A stretch of 64,000 nucleotides of DNA from contig NZ_CP155619.1 of assembly GCF_039697315.1 (NCBI RefSeq), forward strand, positions 3,038,001 to 3,102,000, given 5' to 3'. Shown in pieces: positions 1 through 7,918 of this stretch. The translations under genes and the position numbers were made by a program. The notes beneath the pieces were generated by a model, which searched no databases, was not told the DNA's origin, and was given only the letters and a program-made list of their open reading frames with translations. Each line of letters opens with the position of its first letter. Position 1 is the stretch's first letter. The DNA is from Pseudomonas abietaniphila (GTDB taxonomy: Bacteria > Pseudomonadota > Gammaproteobacteria > Pseudomonadales > Pseudomonadaceae).

Positions 1-17
1 GCGTCACGAAATGCATG

Positions 18-34
18 CCCACGCAGAGCGTGGG
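18..34. repeat. Short palindromic hairpin (Pseudomonas intergenic repeat)
   Basis: A 7-bp perfect stem (cccacgc / gcgtggg) with a 3-base loop lies just downstream of the SCO gene's stop codon. The same GATCGTTCCCACGC-type palindrome is a familiar dispersed repeat in fluorescens-group Pseudomonas. It could fold in the transcript and protect or terminate the cox message, but there is no T-tract, so it is not a clear terminator. Confidence 0.5.
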
Positions 35-49
35 AACGATCATTGACCC

Positions 50-682
50 TCACTTCCTCTCAACCAACCCCGGCAACTGCGCAATCAGCTTCTGGTTGTT
101 CAACGGCGAGCGGATGAAGCCGCGCTGGGTGCCGTCCGGACCAAGAAGGGCGAGGTTACCGCTGTGGTCCACCGTGTAATTCGGCTTGCTGGTGTCGGCC
201 GGAATGAACGGAATGCTGACCGCATTGGCCAGCTTCTGGATGCTGTCCACCGGCGCGGTCAGGCCCACGAACTGCTTGTCGAAGTAGCCCAGATACGTCT
301 TGAGCTGCTGCGGCGTATCGCGGTTAGGATCGACGCTGACCAGCACGATCCGCAGTTTGTCGACGGCCTCTTTCGGCAGTTCACTCTTGATCTGACGCAG
401 TTGGGCGAGGGTGGTCGGGCAGATGTCCGGGCAGAAGGTGTAGCCAAAAAACAGCAGCGTCCATTTGTCCTTCAGTGACCCCAGTGACACCGGCTGGCCG
501 TCTTGGTCGACCATCTTCAGATCGGGCACGTTACGGCTTTGCGGCAGCAGAATCACACCCGCGTCGATCAGCGCGGTCTGGTCTCCCTGACCCTTGCCCG
601 ACAGCACACGATTAACGGTAAGGCCCAGCACCACCGCTACGATGGCCACGAGAACAAAGACGGTTTTTTGGGTTCGGGTCAT
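50..682 (-). CDS. senC: SCO1/SenC family copper chaperone for cytochrome c oxidase
   Basis: 210-residue membrane-anchored thioredoxin-fold protein that delivers copper to the CuA site of oxidase subunit II on the periplasmic side. A single N-terminal membrane segment (about residues 6-25) is followed by the SCO domain. The copper ligands are visible: Cys84 and Cys88 in FCPDIC, and His173 in VDHSG. The reading frame stays open far upstream, but that extension overlaps the heme O synthase gene. The chosen ATG overlaps the heme O synthase stop codon by 4 bp (ATGA), the usual coupled arrangement. It is the last gene of the minus-strand cox cluster. Confidence 0.95.
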   Translation of the reverse strand: MTRTQKTVFVLVAIVAVVLGLTVNRVLSGKGQGDQTALIDAGVILLPQSRNVPDLKMVDQDGQPVSLGSLKDKWTLLFFGYTFCPDICPTTLAQLRQIKSELPKEAVDKLRIVLVSVDPNRDTPQQLKTYLGYFDKQFVGLTAPVDSIQKLANAVSIPFIPADTSKPNYTVDHSGNLALLGPDGTQRGFIRSPLNNQKLIAQLPGLVERK

Positions 683-1578
683 AAATTCAACACTAGGTAG
701 TGATCTACGAGCAGCGCGATGAACAGCAGCAGCAAGTACCAGATCGAGTACTTGAAGGTGTTGATCGCGGCGTGCGGCCGGCTGCCACGGTACAACACCA
801 GCGCCCAATGCAGAAAGCGAATCCCCAGCACGCTCGCGCAGATCAGGTACAGCACGCCACTCATCTTGATCACGAACGGCATCAGGCTCACGGCCAACAG
901 CACGAAGGTGTACAGCACGATGTGCAGCTTGGTGTACCGCTCGCCATGAGTAACCGGCAGCATCGGGATGGCGGCCTTGGCATATTCGTCTTTGCGATGA
1001 ATGGCCAGTGCCCAGAAATGCGGCGGCGTCCAGGCAAAGATGATCAGCACCAGGAGCAAGGGCTCGGCGCTGATGTGCCCGGTGACCGCGACCCAACCGA
1101 GCATCGGCGGCGCAGCACCCGCCAGCCCGCCGATGACGATGTTCTGCGGTGTCGCACGTTTCAGGAAGCCGGTGTAGATCACGGCGTAACCGAGCAATGA
1201 GGCGAGGGTCAGCCAGGCTGCCAGCGCATTGGTGAACGTCAACAGTAACGCCTGACCGATGATCGCAAGCAATGCGGCGAAGGTGAGGGCGGCAGCAGGT
1301 GAAACACGGCCTTCGGCAATGGGCCGCTTGTGCGTGCGGGCCATCAACGCATCGATGCGTCGGTCCACCACATGATTGACCACCGCCGCGCCGCCGGCAC
1401 ACAGCGAGATACCCAGATTGCCGAACAGCAGCACCGCCCACGGCACGCCGGCACGGGTGGCCAGAAACATGCCTACCAGCGAGGTAATCAGCATCAGCAC
1501 CAGAACTTTGGGCTTGGTCAGCTCCAGATAGTCCCGCCACAGCGCCTGGCGATGCTGCTCGCCGGTTGCGGTTGTCAT
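679..1578 (-). CDS. cyoE: Protoheme IX farnesyltransferase (heme O synthase)
   Basis: 299-residue UbiA-type integral membrane prenyltransferase that adds a farnesyl group to protoheme to make heme O, the precursor of the heme A used by this oxidase. The Mg-diphosphate motif Asn68-x3-Asp72-x3-Asp76 (NHVVDRRID) is intact and many hydrophobic helices follow. The start is set at the ATG giving MTTATGEQ. The open frame reaches upstream to 1689, but that part runs through a repeat and is not conserved in character. The gene would be called ctaB when named for the aa3 oxidase context. It is translationally coupled to the SCO gene downstream and preceded by heme A synthase. Confidence 0.95.
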   Translation of the reverse strand: MTTATGEQHRQALWRDYLELTKPKVLVLMLITSLVGMFLATRAGVPWAVLLFGNLGISLCAGGAAVVNHVVDRRIDALMARTHKRPIAEGRVSPAAALTFAALLAIIGQALLLTFTNALAAWLTLASLLGYAVIYTGFLKRATPQNIVIGGLAGAAPPMLGWVAVTGHISAEPLLLVLIIFAWTPPHFWALAIHRKDEYAKAAIPMLPVTHGERYTKLHIVLYTFVLLAVSLMPFVIKMSGVLYLICASVLGIRFLHWALVLYRGSRPHAAINTFKYSIWYLLLLFIALLVDHYLVLNL

Positions 1579-1617
1579 TAACCTTTCCCCTTGTCTCGGA
1601 TTGCTTCTGCCCGGAGG

Positions 1618-1749
1618 GCGTGGGAGCAAGCTTGCTCGCGATCTGGCGCGCAGCGTCAGCAAAATCTGCCTACAGACCGCATCTGACACACCGCGAGCGT
1701 AAGTTTCGTGTCCGGTTTCCGGTCAATCGTCAGCAAGCTGGCCTCCCAC
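1618..1749. repeat. Degenerate REPIN between heme O and heme A synthase genes
   Basis: The left arm gtgggagcaagcttgctcgc and the inverted right arm agcaagctggcctcccac bracket about 90 bp of non-coding sequence. This is the AGCTTGCTCGCG class of Pseudomonas REP, decayed in the right arm. It fills most of the 215-bp gap between the two heme genes. Confidence 0.65.
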
Positions 1750-1793
1750 GGCCTGCGGCCAGAATCAAAAACCTGCGAGCGCTCAGCACGTCG

Positions 1794-2852
1794 TCATCGA
1801 TGCGGTCCTAAATGCAGCAGCACATGCGCGTGTTGCCAGAAGCTCGGTGCGTGTCTGCGTGAAACGGCGAATGCCGGCCGGACGCGGTAGTTGATGAATG
1901 TCATGGTCAGCATCAGAGCCGCACCGCCTGCGTTGTGCGCCACCGCTACCCCCAGCGGCAGATGGAAAAGCACGTTGCTCACACCCAACGCAATCTGCAG
2001 AACCAGCGCCACCGCTAACAGACCGGCCAAACCCTTGAGCCCTGCGCGCTGCAGCTGCCAGGCCAGCATCAGCAGCGAACAGGTCACCAGCAGCGCGCCG
2101 ATGCGATGAGTCAGGTGAATCGCCGTTCGCGCCGTGCTGTCGAGTTTGCCGCCCAGGTAATTGGGGCCGATGTGCTGAGTCAGATGAAAGCCGTTGGCAA
2201 AGTCAGCCTCCGGCCACCATTGGCCCTGACACAGCGGCAGGTCAGTGCAGGCCATCGCCGCATAGTTGGAACTGACCCAACCACCCAGCGCAATCTGCAA
2301 CGCCACCAACACCAGACCGACCGCCGCCAGACGCCGCACGCGCGGACTCATCTGTGGCATCGGCGCGAACACTCCGCTCAGCCGGGCCGTCAGCAGAAAC
2401 AACAGGCTCAACGTCGTGATGCCGCCCAGCAAATGGGCGGTCACCACCTGCGGCCATAACTTGAGCGTCACCGTCCACATACCGAACGCTGCCTGGGCGC
2501 CAACCACACCTACCAATAACAACGGCAGTCCAACCGGTTGGTCGGAGATGTGCCGACGGTGCCAGGCTTGAACACCCAACATCATGATCATCAGCGCCAG
2601 GCCACCGGCGAAATAGCGGTGAACCATCTCGTTGCGGCCTTTGTGCTCCTCGACAGGCGAATCCGGGAAGCGCAGTTCGGCGTGGGCCAGCTGCGCCTCG
2701 GTCTTGGGCACGCTGATAAATCCGTAGCAGCCCGGCCAGTCTGGGCAGCCGAGGCCGGCATGGGTCAGTCGGGTGTAGGCGCCGAGCAGCACAACCACCA
2801 GCGCCAACAAGGTTGCACACAGTGCGAGACGAAATCCGGGTCTGGTCATCAT
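1794..2852 (-). CDS. ctaA: Heme A synthase (COX15/CtaA family)
   Basis: 352-residue, eight-helix-type membrane protein that oxidises the C8 methyl of heme O to the formyl of heme A. The first periplasmic loop has the conserved cysteine pair Cys36/Cys42 (GLGCPDWPGC), as in the Bacillus enzyme, and a second pair follows in the ACTDLPLCQG segment. Internal histidines in helix contexts (LTHRIG, VAHNAG) fit the heme ligands. Start: two adjacent Met codons; the outer one is used here. It lies 7 bp downstream of the SCO-like protein gene and surely shares its transcript. Confidence 0.95.
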   Translation of the reverse strand: MMTRPGFRLALCATLLALVVVLLGAYTRLTHAGLGCPDWPGCYGFISVPKTEAQLAHAELRFPDSPVEEHKGRNEMVHRYFAGGLALMIMMLGVQAWHRRHISDQPVGLPLLLVGVVGAQAAFGMWTVTLKLWPQVVTAHLLGGITTLSLLFLLTARLSGVFAPMPQMSPRVRRLAAVGLVLVALQIALGGWVSSNYAAMACTDLPLCQGQWWPEADFANGFHLTQHIGPNYLGGKLDSTARTAIHLTHRIGALLVTCSLLMLAWQLQRAGLKGLAGLLAVALVLQIALGVSNVLFHLPLGVAVAHNAGGAALMLTMTFINYRVRPAFAVSRRHAPSFWQHAHVLLHLGPHR

Positions 2853-2859
2853 GACCCCC

Positions 2860-3453
2860 TTATCCGATGTTCGACAGTTTCAGCAATTGGCGCAGGTCGT
2901 TGAGCAGGTCCTTGCCGTTGACCTCCGCGCCATAGCGCAACACCAGGTTGCCGTGCGGGTCGACGATCCACAGTTGCGGCAGTTCTATGCCCGGCGCCAT
3001 TCGGTGATAGCGCTTGAGGTCCAGCGGATAGCGCTGCAACTGCGGGTATTCGCGGGTCAGTCTGGCGTCGTATTCAGGGTTCAGCGGCTGGGCTGTGGTC
3101 AGCGCGTGGCTGGCCCGTGAGGCATCTCGCCCCAAACCGATCTGGATCTGCCGCGCCAGGTACACCAGTTGCTGGCAGTCGGCGTCGCACTGCTCGGGCG
3201 CCGTGACCAGCAGTTGCCAGCGCTTCTCGTCGGACTGCACGCCCAGCTCCGTGCGGCTTTCGCCATTGCCGATCAGTTCGCCATGAAAGCTGCGGCTGTC
3301 CGGCACCCAGAATTTGAACTTGTACATGGTGGTGGCGAGCACCATCGGCCCGAGTGCCACGAGCAACACCAGAATCAGCTGAAGACGACCGCGACGCCGG
3401 TTCTTCGGCGGACGGGTTTCAGACATGCTGGCTGGATTCATCGCTGTTCCCAT
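2860..3453 (-). CDS. SCO-like membrane-anchored thioredoxin-fold protein of the cox cluster
   Basis: 197-residue protein equivalent to the uncharacterised gene between surf1 and ctaA in Pseudomonas cox clusters (PA0111 type). A basic N-terminus precedes one membrane helix (about residues 24-42), then a periplasmic domain. That domain holds a Cys89-x3-Cys93 pair (CDADC) and a late WIVDPHGNLVLRYG strand with His167. The CxxxC spacing plus a distal His mimics the copper site of SCO proteins, so a role in copper delivery or disulfide handling is inferred, not shown. The start is the ATG with a good AAGGAG seven bases upstream; it overlaps the surf1 3' end by 35 bp. Shorter starts at 3441 or 3426 are possible. 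Confidence 0.85.
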   Translation of the reverse strand: MGTAMNPASMSETRPPKNRRRGRLQLILVLLVALGPMVLATTMYKFKFWVPDSRSFHGELIGNGESRTELGVQSDEKRWQLLVTAPEQCDADCQQLVYLARQIQIGLGRDASRASHALTTAQPLNPEYDARLTREYPQLQRYPLDLKRYHRMAPGIELPQLWIVDPHGNLVLRYGAEVNGKDLLNDLRQLLKLSNIG

Positions 3454-4195
3454 GCGGTTTCTCCTTCTTTTTATTGTGCTTGTCTGTGCGCCTGGCAGTT
3501 CGGGTCGTGTTGAAACCCAGATACAGATAAAGCCCGACCAGCGCGGTGGCCATGGCGAACCATTGCACGGCGTAACCCAGATGTTTTTCAGGCCCCATCG
3601 CCACCACCGGCCAGTCGGCGCGATACGCCGCAGGCCCTGCTTCCAGGCGCAGTTCATGGGCGAAGCCTTCGCGGTTCAACTCAGGCCAGACCTTGGCGGG
3701 ATCGATGGCCGTGACGAGTTTTGGCCAACTGCCGCTCTGTGCGTCGGGATGCAGCTGGAAGGTCGCACCGGGCGAGACGTAGACCCACGCGTCCAGATTC
3801 AGCGCTTGCGTGGGCGTCTCGAAAACGGGGGGCGTGCGACGATCAGGCCAAGGCAGCCAGCCGCGATTGACCATCAGCCACACACCGCTCAATTGGTCGT
3901 GGAAGGGCTGGATCAGCTCAACGCCGGCCTTGCCATCACGGGTGCTGTTGTCCAGCAGCAGGCTGTGTTCGGCGTCAAAGCTGCCACGCAGTTGTACCCG
4001 GCGATACGCGGGATCGGCGGTAGCGGGCAATAACTCGGCCGACATCGGTGGCGCGGCGCGGCGCTCGGCGTAGGTGGCGAGCATGATGCGTTTTTCTTCG
4101 CCGCGTCCCAGCTGCCAGAAGCCCAGGTAAATCAGCACCGGCAGCAACAGAAGCACCACCAGCGTGGGCGCAATGCCGGGCCGAAAGCGCTTCAT
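3419..4195 (-). CDS. SURF1 family cytochrome oxidase assembly protein
   Basis: 258-residue membrane protein with the SURF1 layout: one helix at residues 11-28, a large periplasmic domain, and a second helix near residues 210-230. The family signatures QLGRGEEKR after helix 1 and the GYAVQWFAMA segment at helix 2 are both present. SURF1 helps insert or retain heme A in subunit I. The C-terminal tail is unusually lysine-rich (KHNKKKEK) and overlaps the next gene's start by 35 bp. It is the first of the assembly genes after the interruption by a plus-strand DUF2909 gene. Confidence 0.93.
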   Translation of the reverse strand: MKRFRPGIAPTLVVLLLLPVLIYLGFWQLGRGEEKRIMLATYAERRAAPPMSAELLPATADPAYRRVQLRGSFDAEHSLLLDNSTRDGKAGVELIQPFHDQLSGVWLMVNRGWLPWPDRRTPPVFETPTQALNLDAWVYVSPGATFQLHPDAQSGSWPKLVTAIDPAKVWPELNREGFAHELRLEAGPAAYRADWPVVAMGPEKHLGYAVQWFAMATALVGLYLYLGFNTTRTARRTDKHNKKKEKPHGNSDESSQHV

Positions 4196-4266
4196 TACGC
4201 TTCCCGCGCCTGCTGAAGCGCCCCACCTATACTCCTTTGCATAGCGTTTGCTCCCGGAGTGACGAA

Positions 4267-4470
4267 ATGCTCAAAGCGGCCATTGTTTTTATGCTCATCG
4301 CCACGGTGATCAGCCTGTTCAGCGGCCTGTTCTTTCTGGTCAAGGACGACGCGTCATCCACCCGCCTGGTTAAAGCCCTCACTGTGCGGGTGACCTGCGC
4401 CGCCATTACCCTGGCGTTGATTGCCTACGGGTATTTCAGCGGGCAACTGGTTTATCACACGCCTTGGTAA
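4267..4470 (+). CDS. DUF2909 twin-transmembrane small protein
   Basis: 67-residue protein with two hydrophobic helices (about 3-24 and 40-60) separated by a short charged loop, the pattern of the DUF2909 family found beside oxidase subunit III in Pseudomonas. Function is unknown; position suggests a link to oxidase assembly. The start ATG follows CGGAG at a proper distance. The gene is on the plus strand, opposite to all its cox neighbours and divergent from surf1, so it must have its own promoter in the 70-bp gap. Confidence 0.85.
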   Translation: MLKAAIVFMLIATVISLFSGLFFLVKDDASSTRLVKALTVRVTCAAITLALIAYGYFSGQLVYHTPW

Positions 4471-4485
4471 TCAACGCCGTCCTCT

Positions 4486-4634
4486 TGTAGGAGCGCGGCT
4501 TGTCCCGCGATCGCGCCGGGGTCGCGTCCGACCGACCCGCCGTAAAACCTGCGCACTCGGTATCTCAGGCTGACCGCGTTTACCGGATTCGCTGCCGCTT
4601 CGCGGCAGATCGCGGGACAAGCCACGCTCCTACA
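4486..4634. repeat. REPIN, GGCTTGTCCCGCG class
   Basis: Inverted arms tgtaggagcgcggcttgtcc and its near-complement ending in gctcctaca frame a 149-bp element filling the gap between DUF2909 and subunit III. The core GGCTTGTCCCGCGATC is different from that of most other REPINs in the window, but the outer TGTAGGAGC arm is shared. Confidence 0.85.
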
Positions 4635-4663
4635 GGTCTGGGTGAAGGCCAACTTTCCGGCGT

Positions 4664-5548
4664 TCACAAGACATACACGAACACGAACAAGCCCACCCAC
4701 ACCACATCCACAAAGTGCCAATACCAGCTCGCCGCTTCGAAACCGAACTGATGCTCGGCATCGAAATGCCCGCGCAGGATCCGCATCAACATCACAAACA
4801 GGATGATCGTGCCGATGGTCACGTGGGCGCCGTGAAAACCCGTGAGCATGAAGAAAGTCGCGCCATAGATGCCCGACCCCAAGGTCAGGCCCAGTTCGGT
4901 GTAGGCCTCGTGGTACTCCATGGCTTGCAGCGTCAAGAATGCGAGACCCAGCAAGATGGTCAGCGCCAGCCAGAGTTTCAGCGCGCCCCGATGGCCTTTC
5001 TTCAATGCGTGATGAGCGATGGTCACCGTGACGCTGGAGCTGACCAGCAACACCGTGTTGATCAGCGGCAAATGCCAAGGGTCGATGATCTCTTTGGGCG
5101 GCGGGAACAGTTTCGGATCAGGCGTATGCAGCAGCGGCCAGACGTACTGAAAGTTCGGCCACAGCATGTGCGCAATGCCCTTCGGACCTTCGCCACCTAA
5201 CGCGGGCCCGGCAATGTTGCGCACGTAGAACAATGCGCCGAAGAACGCCACGAAAAACATCACTTCCGAAAAGATGAACCAGCTCATACCCCAACGGAAC
5301 GACCTGTCCATCTGTGCGCTGTACAACCCCGCTCGGCCTTCCTTGATCACCGTGCCGAACCAGCCAAACATGATGTAGGCCACGACCAGGCCGCCAATCG
5401 CGAAGAAGATCGGCCCGTGGGATTCACGTCCCGCCTTCATGTCGATGAACCAGGTGCCCAGGCCGTACATGGTGATGAACATGCCGACTGTGGCGATGAT
5501 CGGCCATTTGCTCTGCGCCGGAACGTAGTAATGCTCATGCGTTGCCAT
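4664..5548 (-). CDS. ctaE: Cytochrome c oxidase subunit III
   Basis: 294-residue integral membrane subunit of the aa3/caa3 oxidase. It stabilises subunit I and its proton uptake path. Seven hydrophobic helices are seen, with the family motifs SWFIFSEVMFF and FHGAHVTIG and the C-terminal YWHFVDVVWVGLF segment. Length is normal. The start MATHEHYYVPAQ is typical of Pseudomonas subunit III and follows an AGGAG. It lies 27 bp after ctaG. The name coxC is also used. Confidence 0.96.
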   Translation of the reverse strand: MATHEHYYVPAQSKWPIIATVGMFITMYGLGTWFIDMKAGRESHGPIFFAIGGLVVAYIMFGWFGTVIKEGRAGLYSAQMDRSFRWGMSWFIFSEVMFFVAFFGALFYVRNIAGPALGGEGPKGIAHMLWPNFQYVWPLLHTPDPKLFPPPKEIIDPWHLPLINTVLLVSSSVTVTIAHHALKKGHRGALKLWLALTILLGLAFLTLQAMEYHEAYTELGLTLGSGIYGATFFMLTGFHGAHVTIGTIILFVMLMRILRGHFDAEHQFGFEAASWYWHFVDVVWVGLFVFVYVL

Positions 5549-5575
5549 CTTCTGAATCTCCTCGGCCTTATCGGC

Positions 5576-6139
5576 CTAACCACCCGATGCCGCAACGGGG
5601 CGGACAACGGGCGGCATGCGAGCGGTGATATCGAACAGCGTGTAAGCGAGCGTCAGGTGTTTCACATCCTTGGGCAGGTCGCGATCGACGATGAAGCGCA
5701 CCGGCATCTCGATGCGCTCGCCCGGTTGCAGCATTTGCTGGGTGAAGCAGAAGCATTCGGTCTTGTGGAAATACACGGCAGCGGTGCTGGGCGAGATGCT
5801 CGGGATTGCCTGCGCCGTCATTGGCTTGTCGGTCGGGTTCTGCGCCACGAAGAGCATTTCGCTGACCGCGCCAGGGTGCACCGTCAGCTCTTGGGCCTTG
5901 GGAAAGAAACCCCATGTCATGTCGGCATTGTTGGTGGCCAGAAACTGCACCCGCACCTGACGGCTGTCATCGACCTGTTGGGTCTGCGTGTACTGATCCC
6001 CGGTCTTGCCGTTGATGCCCAGCGCCTTGCACATCACGTCATACAGCGGCACCAGCGCGAAACCGAACGCGAACATCGCCACCACCAATATCAGCAGGCG
6101 GGTGACGAGTCGCTTGTTCGGGCGCGGTGTATCGCTCAT
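5576..6139 (-). CDS. ctaG: Cox11/CtaG copper insertion protein
   Basis: 187-residue protein that inserts copper into the CuB centre of subunit I. It has one N-terminal membrane helix (about 13-33) and a periplasmic immunoglobulin-like domain. The copper-binding pair Cys129-x-Cys131 (ECFCF) is present, with a third conserved cysteine at Cys37 just after the helix. The longer open frame upstream runs through subunit I and is discarded; the chosen ATG gives MSDTPRPNKR. It starts 14 bp after the subunit I stop, so it is co-transcribed with it. Confidence 0.95.
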   Translation of the reverse strand: MSDTPRPNKRLVTRLLILVVAMFAFGFALVPLYDVMCKALGINGKTGDQYTQTQQVDDSRQVRVQFLATNNADMTWGFFPKAQELTVHPGAVSEMLFVAQNPTDKPMTAQAIPSISPSTAAVYFHKTECFCFTQQMLQPGERIEMPVRFIVDRDLPKDVKHLTLAYTLFDITARMPPVVRPVAASGG

Positions 6140-6153
6140 CTCACGTCGCTCTC

Positions 6154-7740
6154 TTATTTGACTTCCGGCGGCGTCACGAAGGTGTGATACGGCGCAGGCG
6201 AAGGCACCGTCCACTCCAGCCCGTCGGCGCCGTCCCAAGGTTTGGCCGGTGCTGGCGGACCGCCACGGATGGTCTTGATCACGATGAACAGGAAGAAGAT
6301 CTGCGTGGCGCCGAACGTAAACGCGCCGATCGAAGAAACCATGTTGAAGTCGGCGAACTGCAGGTTGTAGTCCGGTACCCGACGCGGCATGCCCGCCAAT
6401 CCGACGAAGTGCATCGGGAAGAACGCCATGTTCATGCCGATGAAGGACAGCCAGAAATGCAGCTTGCCCAAGGTTTCGTCGTACATGTGGCCGGTCCATT
6501 TCGGCAGCCAGTAATAGGCCGACGCGAAGATGCCGAAGATCGCACCCGGTACAAGCACGTAGTGGAAATGCGCGACGACGAAATAGGTGTCCTGGTACTG
6601 GAAGTCAGCCGGCGCGATGGCCAGCATCAGCCCGGAGAACCCGCCGATGGTGAAGAGGATCACGAAAGCCACGGCAAACAGCATTGGCGTCTCGAACGTG
6701 AGTTCGCCTTGCCACATGGTGCTGACCCAGTTGAACACCTTCACCCCGGTCGGCACGGCGATCAGCATGGTCGCGTACATGAAGAACAATTCGCCCACCA
6801 GCGGGATGCCGACCACGAACATGTGGTGCGCCCAGACGATAAACGACAGGAACGCGATGCTCGCCGTGGCATAGACCATCGAGGTGTAGCCAAAAAGCGG
6901 CTTGCGCGAAAACGCCGGAATGATCGAACTGACCGCGCCGAATGCCGGCAGGATCATGATGTACACCTCAGGGTGCCCGAAGAACCAGAACACATGCTGG
7001 AACAACACCGGATCACCGCCACCCGCCGCGCTGAAGAAGCTGGTGTGGAAGTGAATGTCCATCAGCATCATGGTCACGCACCCCGCGAGCACCGGCATCA
7101 CCGCGATCAGCAGGAACGCCGTGATCAGCCAGGTCCAGACGAACAGCGGCATTTTCATCAGGGTCATGCCGGGCGCGCGCAGATTGAGGATGGTGGCGAT
7201 GACGTTGATCGCCCCCATGATCGAGCTGATCCCCATCAGGTGAATGGCGAAGATGAAATAGGTGACGCTTTCCGGCGCGTATGTCGTGGAGAGCGGGGCG
7301 TAGAAGGTCCAGCCAAAATTGGGTCCGCCGCCCGGCGTGAACAGGGTCGACACCAGCAGCAGGAACGCCGCAGGGAGGAGCCAGAAACTGAAGTTGTTCA
7401 TGCGCGGCAACGCCATGTCCGGCGCGCCGATCATCAGCGGGATCATCCAGTTGGCCAGCCCGACGAAGGCCGGCATCACTGCACCGAACACCATCACCAG
7501 CCCGTGCATGGTGGTCATCTGGTTAAAGAATGCTGGCTCCACGATCTGCAAACCGGGCTGGAACAGTTCGGCACGGATCACCATGGCAAACGAGCCGCCG
7601 AGCAGGAACATGCAGAAGCTGAACCACAGGTACAGCGTGCCGATGTCCTTGTGGTTGGTGGTCAGCACCCAACGCATCAGGCCCTTGGCCGGACCATGCG
7701 CATGGCCCTCGTGGCCATGGTCGTCAATCACTGCACTCAT
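6154..7740 (-). CDS. ctaD: Cytochrome c oxidase subunit I
   Basis: 528-residue catalytic subunit carrying heme a, heme a3 and CuB, with twelve membrane helices. It reduces oxygen to water and pumps protons. Signature segments are intact: HGLVMVFG (heme a His), WFFGHPEVYIMILP (CuB His with the cross-linked Tyr), VWAHHMF, and the HFHYVL pair. The start MSAVIDDHGHEG follows AGGAG eight bases away; an in-frame Met 54 bp upstream lacks such a site. The His-rich N-terminus is typical of Pseudomonas. It lies 178 bp downstream of subunit II, with a REPIN between. The name coxA is also used. Confidence 0.97.
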   Translation of the reverse strand: MSAVIDDHGHEGHAHGPAKGLMRWVLTTNHKDIGTLYLWFSFCMFLLGGSFAMVIRAELFQPGLQIVEPAFFNQMTTMHGLVMVFGAVMPAFVGLANWMIPLMIGAPDMALPRMNNFSFWLLPAAFLLLVSTLFTPGGGPNFGWTFYAPLSTTYAPESVTYFIFAIHLMGISSIMGAINVIATILNLRAPGMTLMKMPLFVWTWLITAFLLIAVMPVLAGCVTMMLMDIHFHTSFFSAAGGGDPVLFQHVFWFFGHPEVYIMILPAFGAVSSIIPAFSRKPLFGYTSMVYATASIAFLSFIVWAHHMFVVGIPLVGELFFMYATMLIAVPTGVKVFNWVSTMWQGELTFETPMLFAVAFVILFTIGGFSGLMLAIAPADFQYQDTYFVVAHFHYVLVPGAIFGIFASAYYWLPKWTGHMYDETLGKLHFWLSFIGMNMAFFPMHFVGLAGMPRRVPDYNLQFADFNMVSSIGAFTFGATQIFFLFIVIKTIRGGPPAPAKPWDGADGLEWTVPSPAPYHTFVTPPEVK

Positions 7741-7799
7741 GTCCTGTCTCCTGCGCAAATCTCGCGCCAAGCTCTGAATCCGGTGAAGATACACACCCC

Positions 7800-7889
7800 T
7801 GTGGGAGCGAATTCACTCGCGATGCTGTGGTACAGCCGATCAATAGGTATCGGATGTACCGCCCTCTCGCGAATGAATTCGCTCCCACA
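7800..7889. repeat. REPIN, GAATTCATTCGCG class
   Basis: Left arm tgtgggagcgaattcactcg and inverted right arm cgcgaatgaattcgctccca form a 90-bp element between the genes for subunits II and I. A stable RNA hairpin here, inside the likely polycistronic message, could uncouple the mRNA levels of coxB and coxA. Confidence 0.9.
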
Positions 7890-7918
7890 GGTTTCCCGGC
7901 GTGCTTGCTTTATTGCGT

